Shown: piece after piece, positions 7,969-14,629 of the stretch
Numbering within the stretch: the stretch's first letter is position 1
Layout: each line of letters starts with the position of its first letter
NCBI RefSeq assembly: GCF_037977055.1
Contig: NZ_CP150274.1
Span: 6,758,001 to 6,822,000, forward strand
Direction: 5' to 3'
DNA length: 64,000 nucleotides
Source: Paenibacillus sp. FSL K6-1096
GTDB lineage: Bacteria > Bacillota > Bacilli > Paenibacillales > Paenibacillaceae
Translations under genes and position numbers: made by a program
The notes under the pieces: generated by a model
The model's database searches: none
Seen by the model: only the letters and a program-made list of their open reading frames with translations
Told to the model about the DNA's origin: nothing

Positions 7969-9183
7969 TTATGACGGGATATGAGTTACAGCCGCGGGCT
8001 TATTCCCCCGGCCGGAGAGGAGTACTGTGAGATAGACAGCCAGCAGCAGTACAGGGGCAAGGATGGAATACCGGTACATGACCGCATAACTGCTGTACAA
8101 CGCGATCACGCCGAGGAGCATGGAGCCGATGGCCACGCCCAGATCCAGAGAGTTGAAGAACATCCCGTTGGCGAAGCCGCGCTGCCGCGGTCCAACTGAT
8201 TGGATCATCCAGGTCTGCAGTGCCGGCTGCATTGAGCCGAAGCCGACTCCGTAGCAGAGTGCGGCGGGGAACAGAGCCGCCGTAGATGATGCGTAGGACA
8301 GCAGCAGCAGGCCGGCGATGATGAACAGGCTCCCCGGAATCAGCAGGGCCGCCGGACCGAAGCGGTCATAGATTCTGCCGGAGAGCGGGCGGATAATGAC
8401 GATCGCCACGACATTGAACAAGAAGAAGTAGGCGATATGCGGGAGCTGCCGCTCCGCGCCGTACAGTGCCAGGAAGCCCAGCAGTCCGCCGTATGATATG
8501 GACAGCAGGAAGTTAAGCAGGCAGGGCAGCAGCAGCTTGCGGAAGCCTCCGGAGGCGGGAGCAGGTGCCGCCGCAGGTTCCTTATGGCCATGCGGAAGGG
8601 AGCGGGTCAGGCGGATGGCCAGCGGCAGGATCAGCGCCAGTGCCGCCGCAGCGCCGAGCAGCAGGGAGCCGAAGCCCGGCCCCTGCAGCAGGCTTAGGCC
8701 GATGAGCGGACCGGCCGACATGGCCAGGCTGGTCGATAGGCCGAAGTAGCCCATGCCCTCGCCCATCCGGCGGACCGGGATGACATCGGAGGCCATGGTC
8801 GGGAACGCTGTGCTCGTCATGCCGAAGCCGATGCCGAACAGCACGCGCAGCAGCAGCAGGATAAGGATGCTGCCGGTGAAGTAATATCCGGCCAGCGCCG
8901 TCAGCAGAACGGCCAGGCCGAGGAAGATCAGCAGGTTGCGGCCGCCCTTCTCCATGGCCCGCGCCGAGAACAGGCGGGCAACGATGGCGCTGAGCGCAAA
9001 CAGGCTGGTCACAAGGCTGACCTGCACTGATGTGCCATGCAGCGTGTCTTCAACATAGGCAGGCAGGGTGGACAAGGTCATTTGCAGTGCGGTGAATAAC
9101 AGTAGATTGCAAAGGGTTAGAGTAACGAAGGATGAGGTCCATAACCGTTCGGGTGACTGTTTCAATGGTTCTAATGGTTTCAA
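7969..9183 (-). CDS. MFS transporter (DHA1-like)
   Basis: 404 residues with 12 predicted membrane segments and a central loop after segment 6 (residues about 195-215, Pro/Ala-rich). The segment 2-3 loop reads ARLFSARAMEKGGRN, the MFS motif A position. The second half repeats it as RPLSGRIYDRFGPAAL. The likely role is proton-driven efflux of a drug-like compound. It lies 12 bases after a marR-family gene in the same direction, so a repressor-pump operon is likely. The start is TTG at 9183, with AGGAG about 9 bases upstream; no closer ATG fits. The substrate is unknown. Confidence 0.82.
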   Translation of the reverse strand: MKPLEPLKQSPERLWTSSFVTLTLCNLLLFTALQMTLSTLPAYVEDTLHGTSVQVSLVTSLFALSAIVARLFSARAMEKGGRNLLIFLGLAVLLTALAGYYFTGSILILLLLRVLFGIGFGMTSTAFPTMASDVIPVRRMGEGMGYFGLSTSLAMSAGPLIGLSLLQGPGFGSLLLGAAAALALILPLAIRLTRSLPHGHKEPAAAPAPASGGFRKLLLPCLLNFLLSISYGGLLGFLALYGAERQLPHIAYFFLFNVVAIVIIRPLSGRIYDRFGPAALLIPGSLFIIAGLLLLSYASSTAALFPAALCYGVGFGSMQPALQTWMIQSVGPRQRGFANGMFFNSLDLGVAIGSMLLGVIALYSSYAVMYRYSILAPVLLLAVYLTVLLSGRGNKPAAVTHIPS

Positions 9184-9195
9184 TGAGGTAGACTC

Positions 9196-9723
9196 CTATT
9201 CTTGATGTAGATTTCCAGTGTTGTGATAGATATGCTCCAGCATGCTGCGGAGCTCTTCAAGCTGCTGTGCACTCAGCCCGGCTACAGCCGCATTGGTGGC
9301 CTGGCGCTCCAGCGCAACCGTGCTTTCAATCAGCGCTCTGCCTTCTTCTGTGGCATAGAGCTGGAAGGCTCTGCGGTCTCCGGGATTAGGCGATTTGCGG
9401 ATGAAGCCTTTCCGGAGCAGCAGCTCAACGATCCGGGCAGTGGTCGGCTGGTCTTTGGCGGCCGTATCAGCCACTTCCTTCTGGTTCATTCCGCTGCGGT
9501 CACAGATGATCATCAGGGTGGACCATTGCTCAGGGGTAATGTCGTACGGCTTCAGCGCCCGGGCGAAGCTGACGGATATCCGCCGGTGGGTCGAGCCCAG
9601 CAGGAAGCCGAGAAATTGCTGCGGGGAGGAACCGGATAAGGAGTTAGGCAAGGAATTGGATAAGGAATCGGATAATGGATTGGATAAGGAATTCGACATG
9701 GAATCGGACAAGTGATCATCCAT
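9196..9723 (-). CDS. MarR-family regulator with Ser/Asn/Leu repeat N-terminus
   Basis: From ATG 9723 (AAGGAG 10 bases before it) the protein has 175 residues. Residues about 4-30 are a degenerate four-residue repeat of the form S-[DN]-S-[LM]/S-N-[SP]-L, unlike any MarR core. From residue about 36 a normal MarR winged helix follows: ITPEQWSTLMIICDRSGMNQ, VADTAAKDQPTTARIVELL (recognition helix) and NPGDRRAFQLYATEEG (wing). It heads an operon with an MFS pump and probably represses it by binding the palindrome that overlaps its promoter. The repeat is encoded by a 12-base DNA repeat and is probably a disordered, expandable tail. Confidence 0.85.
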   Translation of the reverse strand: MDDHLSDSMSNSLSNPLSDSLSNSLPNSLSGSSPQQFLGFLLGSTHRRISVSFARALKPYDITPEQWSTLMIICDRSGMNQKEVADTAAKDQPTTARIVELLLRKGFIRKSPNPGDRRAFQLYATEEGRALIESTVALERQATNAAVAGLSAQQLEELRSMLEHIYHNTGNLHQE

Positions 9724-9745
9724 AATGAACATGCTCCTTAGATAT

Positions 9746-9776
9746 ACTTGTTATAACAATTATAATTATGACAAGT
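9746..9776. promoter_or_regulatory. Candidate MarR operator (inverted repeat)
   Basis: ACTTGTTATAA ... TTATGACAAGT is an inverted repeat with outer arms ACTTGT/ACAAGT and one mismatch inside. It covers the -10 box and part of the spacer of the marR promoter, the expected place for autorepression. Confidence 0.6.
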
Positions 9777-9787
9777 AAATTGGTCAA
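9759..9787 (-). promoter_or_regulatory. Sigma-A promoter of the marR-MFS operon
   Basis: On the minus strand TTGACC (9787-9782), a 17-base spacer and TATAAT (9764-9759). Confidence 0.7.
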
Positions 9788-9880
9788 GGGGTGATGGAGA
9801 TCCTTGGTGGGGGAGAGAGGCAAATAAGTAAGCGGGGAGAGAGGGAGGGAATAGCTGTGGAAGCGTTAGTGCACACAGCT

Positions 9881-10130
9881 CGCGGAATGTGTTCGGTATT
9901 TCGCATACATTTGGTCCACGTGCCTGCGTCTCGCGGAATGTGTTCGGTATTTCGCATACATTTGGTCCACGTGCCTGCGTCTCGCGGAATGTGTTCGGTA
10001 TTTCGCATACATTTGGTCCACGTGCCTCCGCCTCGCCGAATGTAATCGGTTTTTCGATTACATCCGCCCAAGTACCATCGCACCAGCGAAATGTAATCGT
10101 TTTTCCGTCTACATTTTCGTTTCCCGCACA
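9881..10130. repeat. Array A: five 51-bp tandem repeats with palindromic core
   Basis: Units begin at 9881, 9932, 9983, 10034 and 10085. Units 1-3 are identical except for two bases at the end of unit 3; units 4 and 5 are diverged. Each unit holds a hairpin-forming core, clearest in unit 4: ATGTAATCG, loop GTTTTT, CGATTACAT. The rest of the unit is a GC-rich spacer that is itself conserved among units. The region of about 470 bases between marR and the aldolase gene has no convincing gene; the minus-strand open frame across it is only the repeat read in triplets. A related array with the same period and core lies at 49402-49675 in the opposite orientation. Confidence 0.9.
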
Positions 10131-10166
10131 GCAAAAAGCCCTCTCCGCATAAGCGGAGAAGGGCTT
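10131..10166 (-). terminator. Terminator of the transaldolase-like gene
   Basis: On the minus strand AAGCCCTTCTCCGC, loop, GCGGAGAGGGCTTTTTGC, 29 bases after the stop codon. Confidence 0.85.
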
Positions 10167-10194
10167 GGGAATTCAGTAAGCAGATATATTGATC

Positions 10195-10842
10195 TTAAGC
10201 CTTCGGAACAGTCTCCCAGTCCTTCAGGAACCGCTCGATGCCGTTGTCGGTCAGCGGGTGCTTCCAGAGGGAAGGCAGCAGCGAGCCAGGAATGGTTGCG
10301 ATATGCGCGCCGGCAAGGGCGGCCTGCTCCACATGGGCAATGTTGCGGATACTGGCAGCGATGATCTCGGATTTCAGATCAAAGTTAGTCAGAATCGTCT
10401 TCAGTTCCTTGATCAGCTTCATGCCGTCTACACCGATATCGTCAAGGCGTCCGACGAACGGACTGATATAAGTAGCTCCCGCTTTGGCGGCCATCAGGCC
10501 CTGAGCTGCGGAGAAGATGAGCGTTACGTTGGTTTTGATGCCTTTCTTAGTCAATTCATAGCAGGCTTCCAGACCATCCTCAGTCATTGGCAGCTTGATG
10601 ACCACGTTCGGAGCCCATTCCGCGATCTCGTAAGCTTCCTTCAGCATATCTTCGGCCTTGAGTCCGATAACTTCAGCGCTTACAGGACCGGGAACGATAG
10701 CTACGATCTCCTTGATGACATCCTTGAACAATCTGCCTTCCTTGGCGATCAGCGACGGGTTCGTCGTTACGCCATCCACCAATCCGAGGCGGGTGATGCG
10801 TTTGATTTCCTCAATATTTCCGGTGTCCAAGAAAAATTTCAT
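10195..10842 (-). CDS. fsa: Transaldolase / fructose-6-phosphate aldolase (TalC/MipB type)
   Basis: 215 residues, typical of the short transaldolase subfamily. Motifs include MKFFLDTGNIEEI, VDGVTTNPSLIAKEG, VVIKLPMTEDGLEA (Schiff-base lysine in the IKLPMT segment), KTNVTLIFSAAQGL, YISPFVGRLDDIG and SIRNIAHVEQAALAGAHIAT. It transfers or cleaves dihydroxyacetone units between sugar phosphates in the non-oxidative pentose phosphate pathway. Transaldolase and FSA activities cannot be told apart by inspection. ATG 10842 follows GGGAGGATTCTGGAA. It is a single gene with its own terminator. rpiA, of the same pathway, lies 1.5 kb away in another unit. Confidence 0.88.
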   Translation of the reverse strand: MKFFLDTGNIEEIKRITRLGLVDGVTTNPSLIAKEGRLFKDVIKEIVAIVPGPVSAEVIGLKAEDMLKEAYEIAEWAPNVVIKLPMTEDGLEACYELTKKGIKTNVTLIFSAAQGLMAAKAGATYISPFVGRLDDIGVDGMKLIKELKTILTNFDLKSEIIAASIRNIAHVEQAALAGAHIATIPGSLLPSLWKHPLTDNGIERFLKDWETVPKA

Positions 10843-11042
10843 TTCCAGAATCCTCCCTTGATTTCGTATGGATTGACAAAACATCAGGCTCCACTTCATT
10901 ATGAGACATGCCAGGTCAAGTTTCAACTGTTAATTTGAATCTCTCAAAATAACTTTATGGAAGAGCGGCAGAAACCTTTTACCGGGCCAACGCCCGCAGG
11001 CTACTTCTGTCCATGGTCAATCCATGATAATATAGAAGCGGT

Positions 11043-11543
11043 ATGTTTCATTTCAGGTATAGGCTGGTGAAAATAATGTTTACCTTAATCGCAGGCACCG
11101 TGCTGTTTCTGCTGGCCGCTGCCGGAATTATTGCCTACCAGAACAGCAGAATCCTCGCCGCGCAGAAGACGGACCATTCTATGGTGCCCGCCGGCAAACG
11201 GATGTATTCCGTCTATGATCAGAGCTTCACCCCGGAGACGGAGCTGCCGGAAGCGGTGCCGCTGTTTCAGTTCACGGCCGCAGGCGGCGGTACGGAAACC
11301 GCCCGTACCCTGTGCAGGGTAACCGCCGGTACTGGCGAGATGGCGTTATCCGAGGCGCAGCATTATATGCTGGGCATTCTCCGGCAGGCCGCGATTCAGG
11401 GTGGAGGAAGGCTGGAGACTGCGGCTTTTCCTGATAAAGCGGTCTATGCGGGAGAGAAGGAATTGATCAAAGCGCTGGCGGCGGCCGCGAAGGAGGAGGC
11501 TGAGCATGCAGATCACCGTGAACAGGGTAGTCCTGTTGGTTGA
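11043..11543 (+). CDS. Membrane-anchored hypothetical protein
   Basis: 166 residues. Residues about 11-32 (IMFTLIAGTVLFLLAAAGIIAYQNS) form a single N-terminal membrane segment or uncleaved signal. The rest is probably extracellular and holds no motif I know. The ribosome site is weak; ATG 11076 is an alternative start inside the membrane segment. The end overlaps the macro-domain gene by 38 bases in another frame, which suggests translational coupling. Codon use and length argue that it is real, but function is unknown. Confidence 0.55.
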   Translation: MFHFRYRLVKIMFTLIAGTVLFLLAAAGIIAYQNSRILAAQKTDHSMVPAGKRMYSVYDQSFTPETELPEAVPLFQFTAAGGGTETARTLCRVTAGTGEMALSEAQHYMLGILRQAAIQGGGRLETAAFPDKAVYAGEKELIKALAAAAKEEAEHADHREQGSPVG

Positions 11544-12060
11544 ACAAGGCGATATCACCGCCTGGCAGGGCGAGATGATTGTGAATGCGTCCAATTCCGG
11601 CCTGTACGGAGGCGGAGGAGTGGACGGGGCCATTCACCGGGCCGGCGGCCCGCGGATCGCTGAGGAATGCGCCGAAATACGATGCCGGCAGGGCGGGATT
11701 CTTCCCGGTGAAGCCGCTTTGACGAGTGCGGGTCTGCTTGCTTTTCGCGGAGTCATACATACGGTTGGACCGATCTGGAAAGGCGGTTCCGCCGGAGAAG
11801 CTGCGGTGCTGTCCAGATGCTACAGAAGCAGTCTCGACCTGGCCTGTGCCCATGGGGTGCAGAGCCTGGCGTTTCCGAACATCAGCACCGGGATCTATAA
11901 CTTCCCCAAGGCTCTGGCCTGCAGGACAGCGCTGGATTCGGTGACCAAATATGTGCGGGAGAAGGACCCGGCTGAGCTGCCGCTGCGGCGGATCGATTTC
12001 GTGTGCTTCGAGCATGATAACGCCGAGCTGTACCGGGCAGAATTAGCAGCTTATAGCTGA
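11506..12060 (+). CDS. Macro-domain protein (ADP-ribose/O-acetyl-ADP-ribose hydrolase, YmdB-like)
   Basis: 184 residues forming one macro domain. Ligand-binding signatures are clear: QGDITAWQGEMIVNASNSGL, then GGGGVDGAIHRAGGP (phosphate-binding loop), AALTSAGLL, VIHTVGPIW and the second loop FPNISTGIYNFP. Members with this signature hydrolyse O-acetyl-ADP-ribose or remove ADP-ribose from proteins. The start ATG lies inside the upstream gene behind AAGGAGGAGGCTGAGC. There is no sirtuin or ADP-ribosyltransferase beside it, so the partner is unknown. Confidence 0.88.
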   Translation: MQITVNRVVLLVEQGDITAWQGEMIVNASNSGLYGGGGVDGAIHRAGGPRIAEECAEIRCRQGGILPGEAALTSAGLLAFRGVIHTVGPIWKGGSAGEAAVLSRCYRSSLDLACAHGVQSLAFPNISTGIYNFPKALACRTALDSVTKYVREKDPAELPLRRIDFVCFEHDNAELYRAELAAYS

Positions 12061-12096
12061 ATAGGCAGTGTACACATCACTGACCGAGGCTGCGGC

Positions 12097-12294
12097 TCAG
12101 GCGTGATATTTGCCCACGGGAGCATTCAGCACCCATTCAAGCATCAGGGCCATGTCCTCTGCCCGGGTCAGCTGGACCTCCAGGCCCGCACGCTGCGGAT
12201 CACCGGCCGGCAGGGCGGCAAGCCGCGATTCCAGCGATCTGCGCTGAAGTGTCAATTCGTTGATTTTGGACTGAATCTGGTTCTCGGTTCTCAT
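12097..12294 (-). CDS. Small coiled-coil hypothetical protein
   Basis: 65 residues from ATG 12294, which has an ideal AGGAGG 7 bases upstream. The sequence is strongly helical and charged (QSKINELTLQRRSLESRLAA) with a predicted coiled coil over the first 30 residues. No known domain was recognised. It is convergent with the macro-domain gene and divergent from rpiA. Confidence 0.65.
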   Translation of the reverse strand: MRTENQIQSKINELTLQRRSLESRLAALPAGDPQRAGLEVQLTRAEDMALMLEWVLNAPVGKYHA

Positions 12295-12360
12295 CCGGGT
12301 TCCTCCTGACATGCAATTAGTATTTCCAACCATTATACCGGATAACTTGGAGGTAATAAA

Positions 12361-13047
12361 ATGAGTATCAATGTGAAACAGCTGGCTGCCGAGAAAGCCG
12401 TAGAGTATGTGCAGGACGGCATGAAGGTAGGACTCGGTACAGGCTCTACCGCTTACTGGGCCATCAAGAAGCTGGGAGAGCGGGTCAGCGCGGGCTTACA
12501 GATTACTGCTGTAGCCACCTCTCAGGCATCCGAGGATCAGGCCCGGGAGCTGGGCATTCCACTCGTCTCCTTCGGCGAGGTGGACCGCCTGGATCTGACT
12601 ATTGACGGCGCGGATGAGCTGGATGGGGAGCTGCAGCTTATCAAGGGCGGCGGCGGAGCGCTGCTGCGCGAGAAGATTGTCGCGACGGGCAGTGACCGGA
12701 TGATTGTTATCGCCGATGAGAGCAAGGCGGTCACTACGCTCGGCAAGTTCCCGCTGCCGGTCGAGATCGTGCCGTTCGCCTGGGAGTGGACAATCGCCGA
12801 TCTGGCCAAGCTGGGCTGCAAGCCGGAGCTGCGGCGCAGCGGGGATAGCCTCTATAAGACGGATAACGGCAATTACATTGCGGACTGCCATTTCGAAGCC
12901 ATTGCCTCGGCGCCTGAGCTGGCCTTGTCGCTCCAGCGCATTCCCGGTGTAGTGGAGCACGGCCTCTTCATCGGCATTGCCAGCATGGCGGTTATCGGCA
13001 AAGGCGACGGTACGATTGAAATTGTAGAAGGTGGCCAGCATCACTAA
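12361..13047 (+). CDS. rpiA: Ribose-5-phosphate isomerase A
   Basis: 228 residues. The RpiA signatures are KVGLGTGSTAYWAI (phosphate loop), TIDGADELDGELQLIKGGGGALLREKI in the centre (general acid/base Asp and Glu; positions about 80-107) and VEIVPFAW. It interconverts ribose 5-phosphate and ribulose 5-phosphate in the pentose phosphate pathway. ATG 12361 follows TTGGAGGTAATAAA. The stop overlaps the start of the VanZ-like gene, so the two are probably co-translated. Confidence 0.95.
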   Translation: MSINVKQLAAEKAVEYVQDGMKVGLGTGSTAYWAIKKLGERVSAGLQITAVATSQASEDQARELGIPLVSFGEVDRLDLTIDGADELDGELQLIKGGGGALLREKIVATGSDRMIVIADESKAVTTLGKFPLPVEIVPFAWEWTIADLAKLGCKPELRRSGDSLYKTDNGNYIADCHFEAIASAPELALSLQRIPGVVEHGLFIGIASMAVIGKGDGTIEIVEGGQHH

Positions 13048-13528
13048 TCCGCATCCCCGGCGCAGAAAGGGCAGGGCTTCCACTACGGCAGGCAGGCGCA
13101 CATTACCGCCGGGACGGCGGTTTCTGGTATGGCTGCTGCTGATTGCTTACAGCGCCATGCTGCTGTATTGGATGTTCCTGGGCTTCGGCCGGACCGTTCA
13201 GCTTGACGGTCCGCTCCGGTATAATCTGGAGCCGCTCCGCACGGTGCGTCTGTTTTTCGATATGAATAATGGCCTGTCGTATGCGAGCCGGCTGGTCAAT
13301 CTGCTGGGGAATGTGGCGGTGTTTGCGCCTGTAGGCTTCTTGCTTCCGCTTGCAGTATCCCGCTACTATTCCTGGTTCCGGTTAACGGTGATGTCCGCGT
13401 GCTGTATCATGGTACTGGAGCTGGCGCAGATGCTCCTGCATGTCGGGAGCCTCGATATCGACGATCTGCTGCTGAACCTGCTGGGTGTATGGGCCGGTTA
13501 TGCACTGCTGCGGCTGGTAAGGGGATAA
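13031..13528 (+). CDS. VanZ-family membrane protein
   Basis: 165 residues. After a basic, disordered 30-residue head come four hydrophobic segments (FLVWLLLIAYSAMLLYW, VNLLGNVAVFAPVGFLLPL, LTVMSACCIMVLELAQML, LLNLLGVWAGYALLRL). The motifs NLLGNVAVFAPVGFLLPL and the SLDIDDLLLNLLGVWAGY segment are typical of VanZ (PF04892). VanZ gives low-level teicoplanin resistance in enterococci; most homologues have no proven role. The GTG start at 13031 lies inside the end of rpiA (17-base overlap). The GNAT gene follows 44 bases later. Confidence 0.82.
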   Translation: MASITNPHPRRRKGRASTTAGRRTLPPGRRFLVWLLLIAYSAMLLYWMFLGFGRTVQLDGPLRYNLEPLRTVRLFFDMNNGLSYASRLVNLLGNVAVFAPVGFLLPLAVSRYYSWFRLTVMSACCIMVLELAQMLLHVGSLDIDDLLLNLLGVWAGYALLRLVRG

Positions 13529-13572
13529 CGGATGCCATTGGTACCCGGTATAGAGAAGGAGGATTTTAACTA

Positions 13573-14013
13573 ATGTTGATCGATGTGAAGCCGCTCGCAG
13601 GAACACCTGAGGTGAATGAGCTGCTGGGCTATGCGGTGATGGATGACCCGGATGCGCTGGAGCGCACTACGGCTGAGTATAAGGAGCTTGCCGCCCTGCA
13701 GCTCTGCGGTTGGGAAGAGGGAGGGCTGCTGGTCGGGATTACCGGCTATGAAGAGACAGAGGACGGATCGCTCGATATCCGTCATATCGCGGTGCTGCCG
13801 GAGAACCGGGGCAAGGGCTATGCCCGGGGGATGATTCTGGAGCTGCTGACCGCACGTCAGCCGCGTTATGTAGTGGCCGAGACGGAAGACGAGACCGCCG
13901 CCGACTTTTACCGCAGCCTGGGATTCATGGTATACAGTCTGGGCGAGAATGCCGCCGGTATTGAGCTGTTCCGCTGTGTCTACGAGGTTGAAGAGTCAGA
14001 AGATGAGGATTAA
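13573..14013 (+). CDS. GNAT-family N-acetyltransferase
   Basis: 146 residues with the acetyl-CoA loop VLPENRGKGYARGM (R/Q-x-x-G-x-G/A motif) near residue 78. The C-terminal strand/helix is ETAADFYRSLGFMVYSLG. The start at ATG 13573 is behind AAGGAGG. It is the last gene of the rpiA-vanZ-GNAT unit before a terminator. The substrate is unknown. Confidence 0.82.
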   Translation: MLIDVKPLAGTPEVNELLGYAVMDDPDALERTTAEYKELAALQLCGWEEGGLLVGITGYEETEDGSLDIRHIAVLPENRGKGYARGMILELLTARQPRYVVAETEDETAADFYRSLGFMVYSLGENAAGIELFRCVYEVEESEDED

Positions 14014-14029
14014 GAAGTATAATACTTGA

Positions 14030-14074
14030 AGCAGCCATTCTGTGTACTTAACGGTGCAGGGTGGCTGTTTTTTT
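14030..14074 (+). terminator. Terminator after the GNAT gene
   Basis: GCAGCCATTCTG and CAGGGTGGCTG pair with G-U wobbles, followed by seven T residues. Confidence 0.75.
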
Positions 14075-14090
14075 GTTTATGAAAAATAGG

Positions 14091-14119
14091 TTGACTTTTG
14101 CAGAAAAGGACAATATAGT
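14091..14119 (+). promoter_or_regulatory. Sigma-A promoter of the marR-mmpL operon, with nearby inverted repeat
   Basis: TTGACT (14091-14096), 17-base spacer, TATAGT (14114-14119). TATAGTT at the -10 recurs inverted as AACTATA at 14146-14152, and GTGAAAC/GTGAAC repeats lie between. These are candidate binding sites for the MarR protein encoded next. Confidence 0.7.
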
Positions 14120-14176
14120 TTTACTGTGAAACTGTTCTACACGTGAACTATACGATGGAAAGGAGAGGAACCGGCT

Positions 14177-14629
14177 TTGAAGAAAAATGCAGAGGAATGG
14201 ATCAACCGCTATATAGATGCTTACAGGGTGGTCACCCGGCAGATTAATGCGAAGCTCAGGGATACTTTTGGCGAATTGCTGACGAGTGACCAATTCCTGA
14301 TCTTAAGGCTGATCGGCGCGCAGGAGAAATGCACCTCCACCTATCTGGCCGAGGCTGTAGCGGTAGGCAAAAGCTCGATCACGGCGATCATCAACCGGCT
14401 GGATGAAGCGGGCATGATTCAGAGAACACGGGACGAGAATGACCGCAGGCAGGTGTATTTAACGATGACGGAGCGGGGAAAGGAGGTCTATCTGACCTCA
14501 GAGAAGCAGATGCAGGAGGTTATCTCGCCGTATCTGTTCCACTTCGATGATAAGGATATTGAGCATTTCATTGTGATGTTCGAGAAGCTGGCATTTCTGA
14601 TGCAGGAGCCGGGAGGGAGAAGCAATTGA
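14177..14629 (+). CDS. MarR-family transcriptional regulator
   Basis: 150 residues with a complete winged helix: LTSDQFLILRLIGAQEKCTS, YLAEAVAVGKSSITAIINRL (recognition helix) and TRDENDRRQVYLTMTERG (wing with the DxR motif). It starts at TTG 14177, 8 bases after AGGAGAGG. Its stop TGA overlaps the TTG start of the MMPL exporter by 4 bases, so the pair is translationally coupled. It probably represses its own operon, with relief by an exported compound. Confidence 0.9.
   Translation: MKKNAEEWINRYIDAYRVVTRQINAKLRDTFGELLTSDQFLILRLIGAQEKCTSTYLAEAVAVGKSSITAIINRLDEAGMIQRTRDENDRRQVYLTMTERGKEVYLTSEKQMQEVISPYLFHFDDKDIEHFIVMFEKLAFLMQEPGGRSN

Noticed and set aside
9784..10134. Open frames of 84-116 codons on both strands across array A
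   Set aside because: They have no ribosome site; they are open because the 51-base repeat is a multiple of three.
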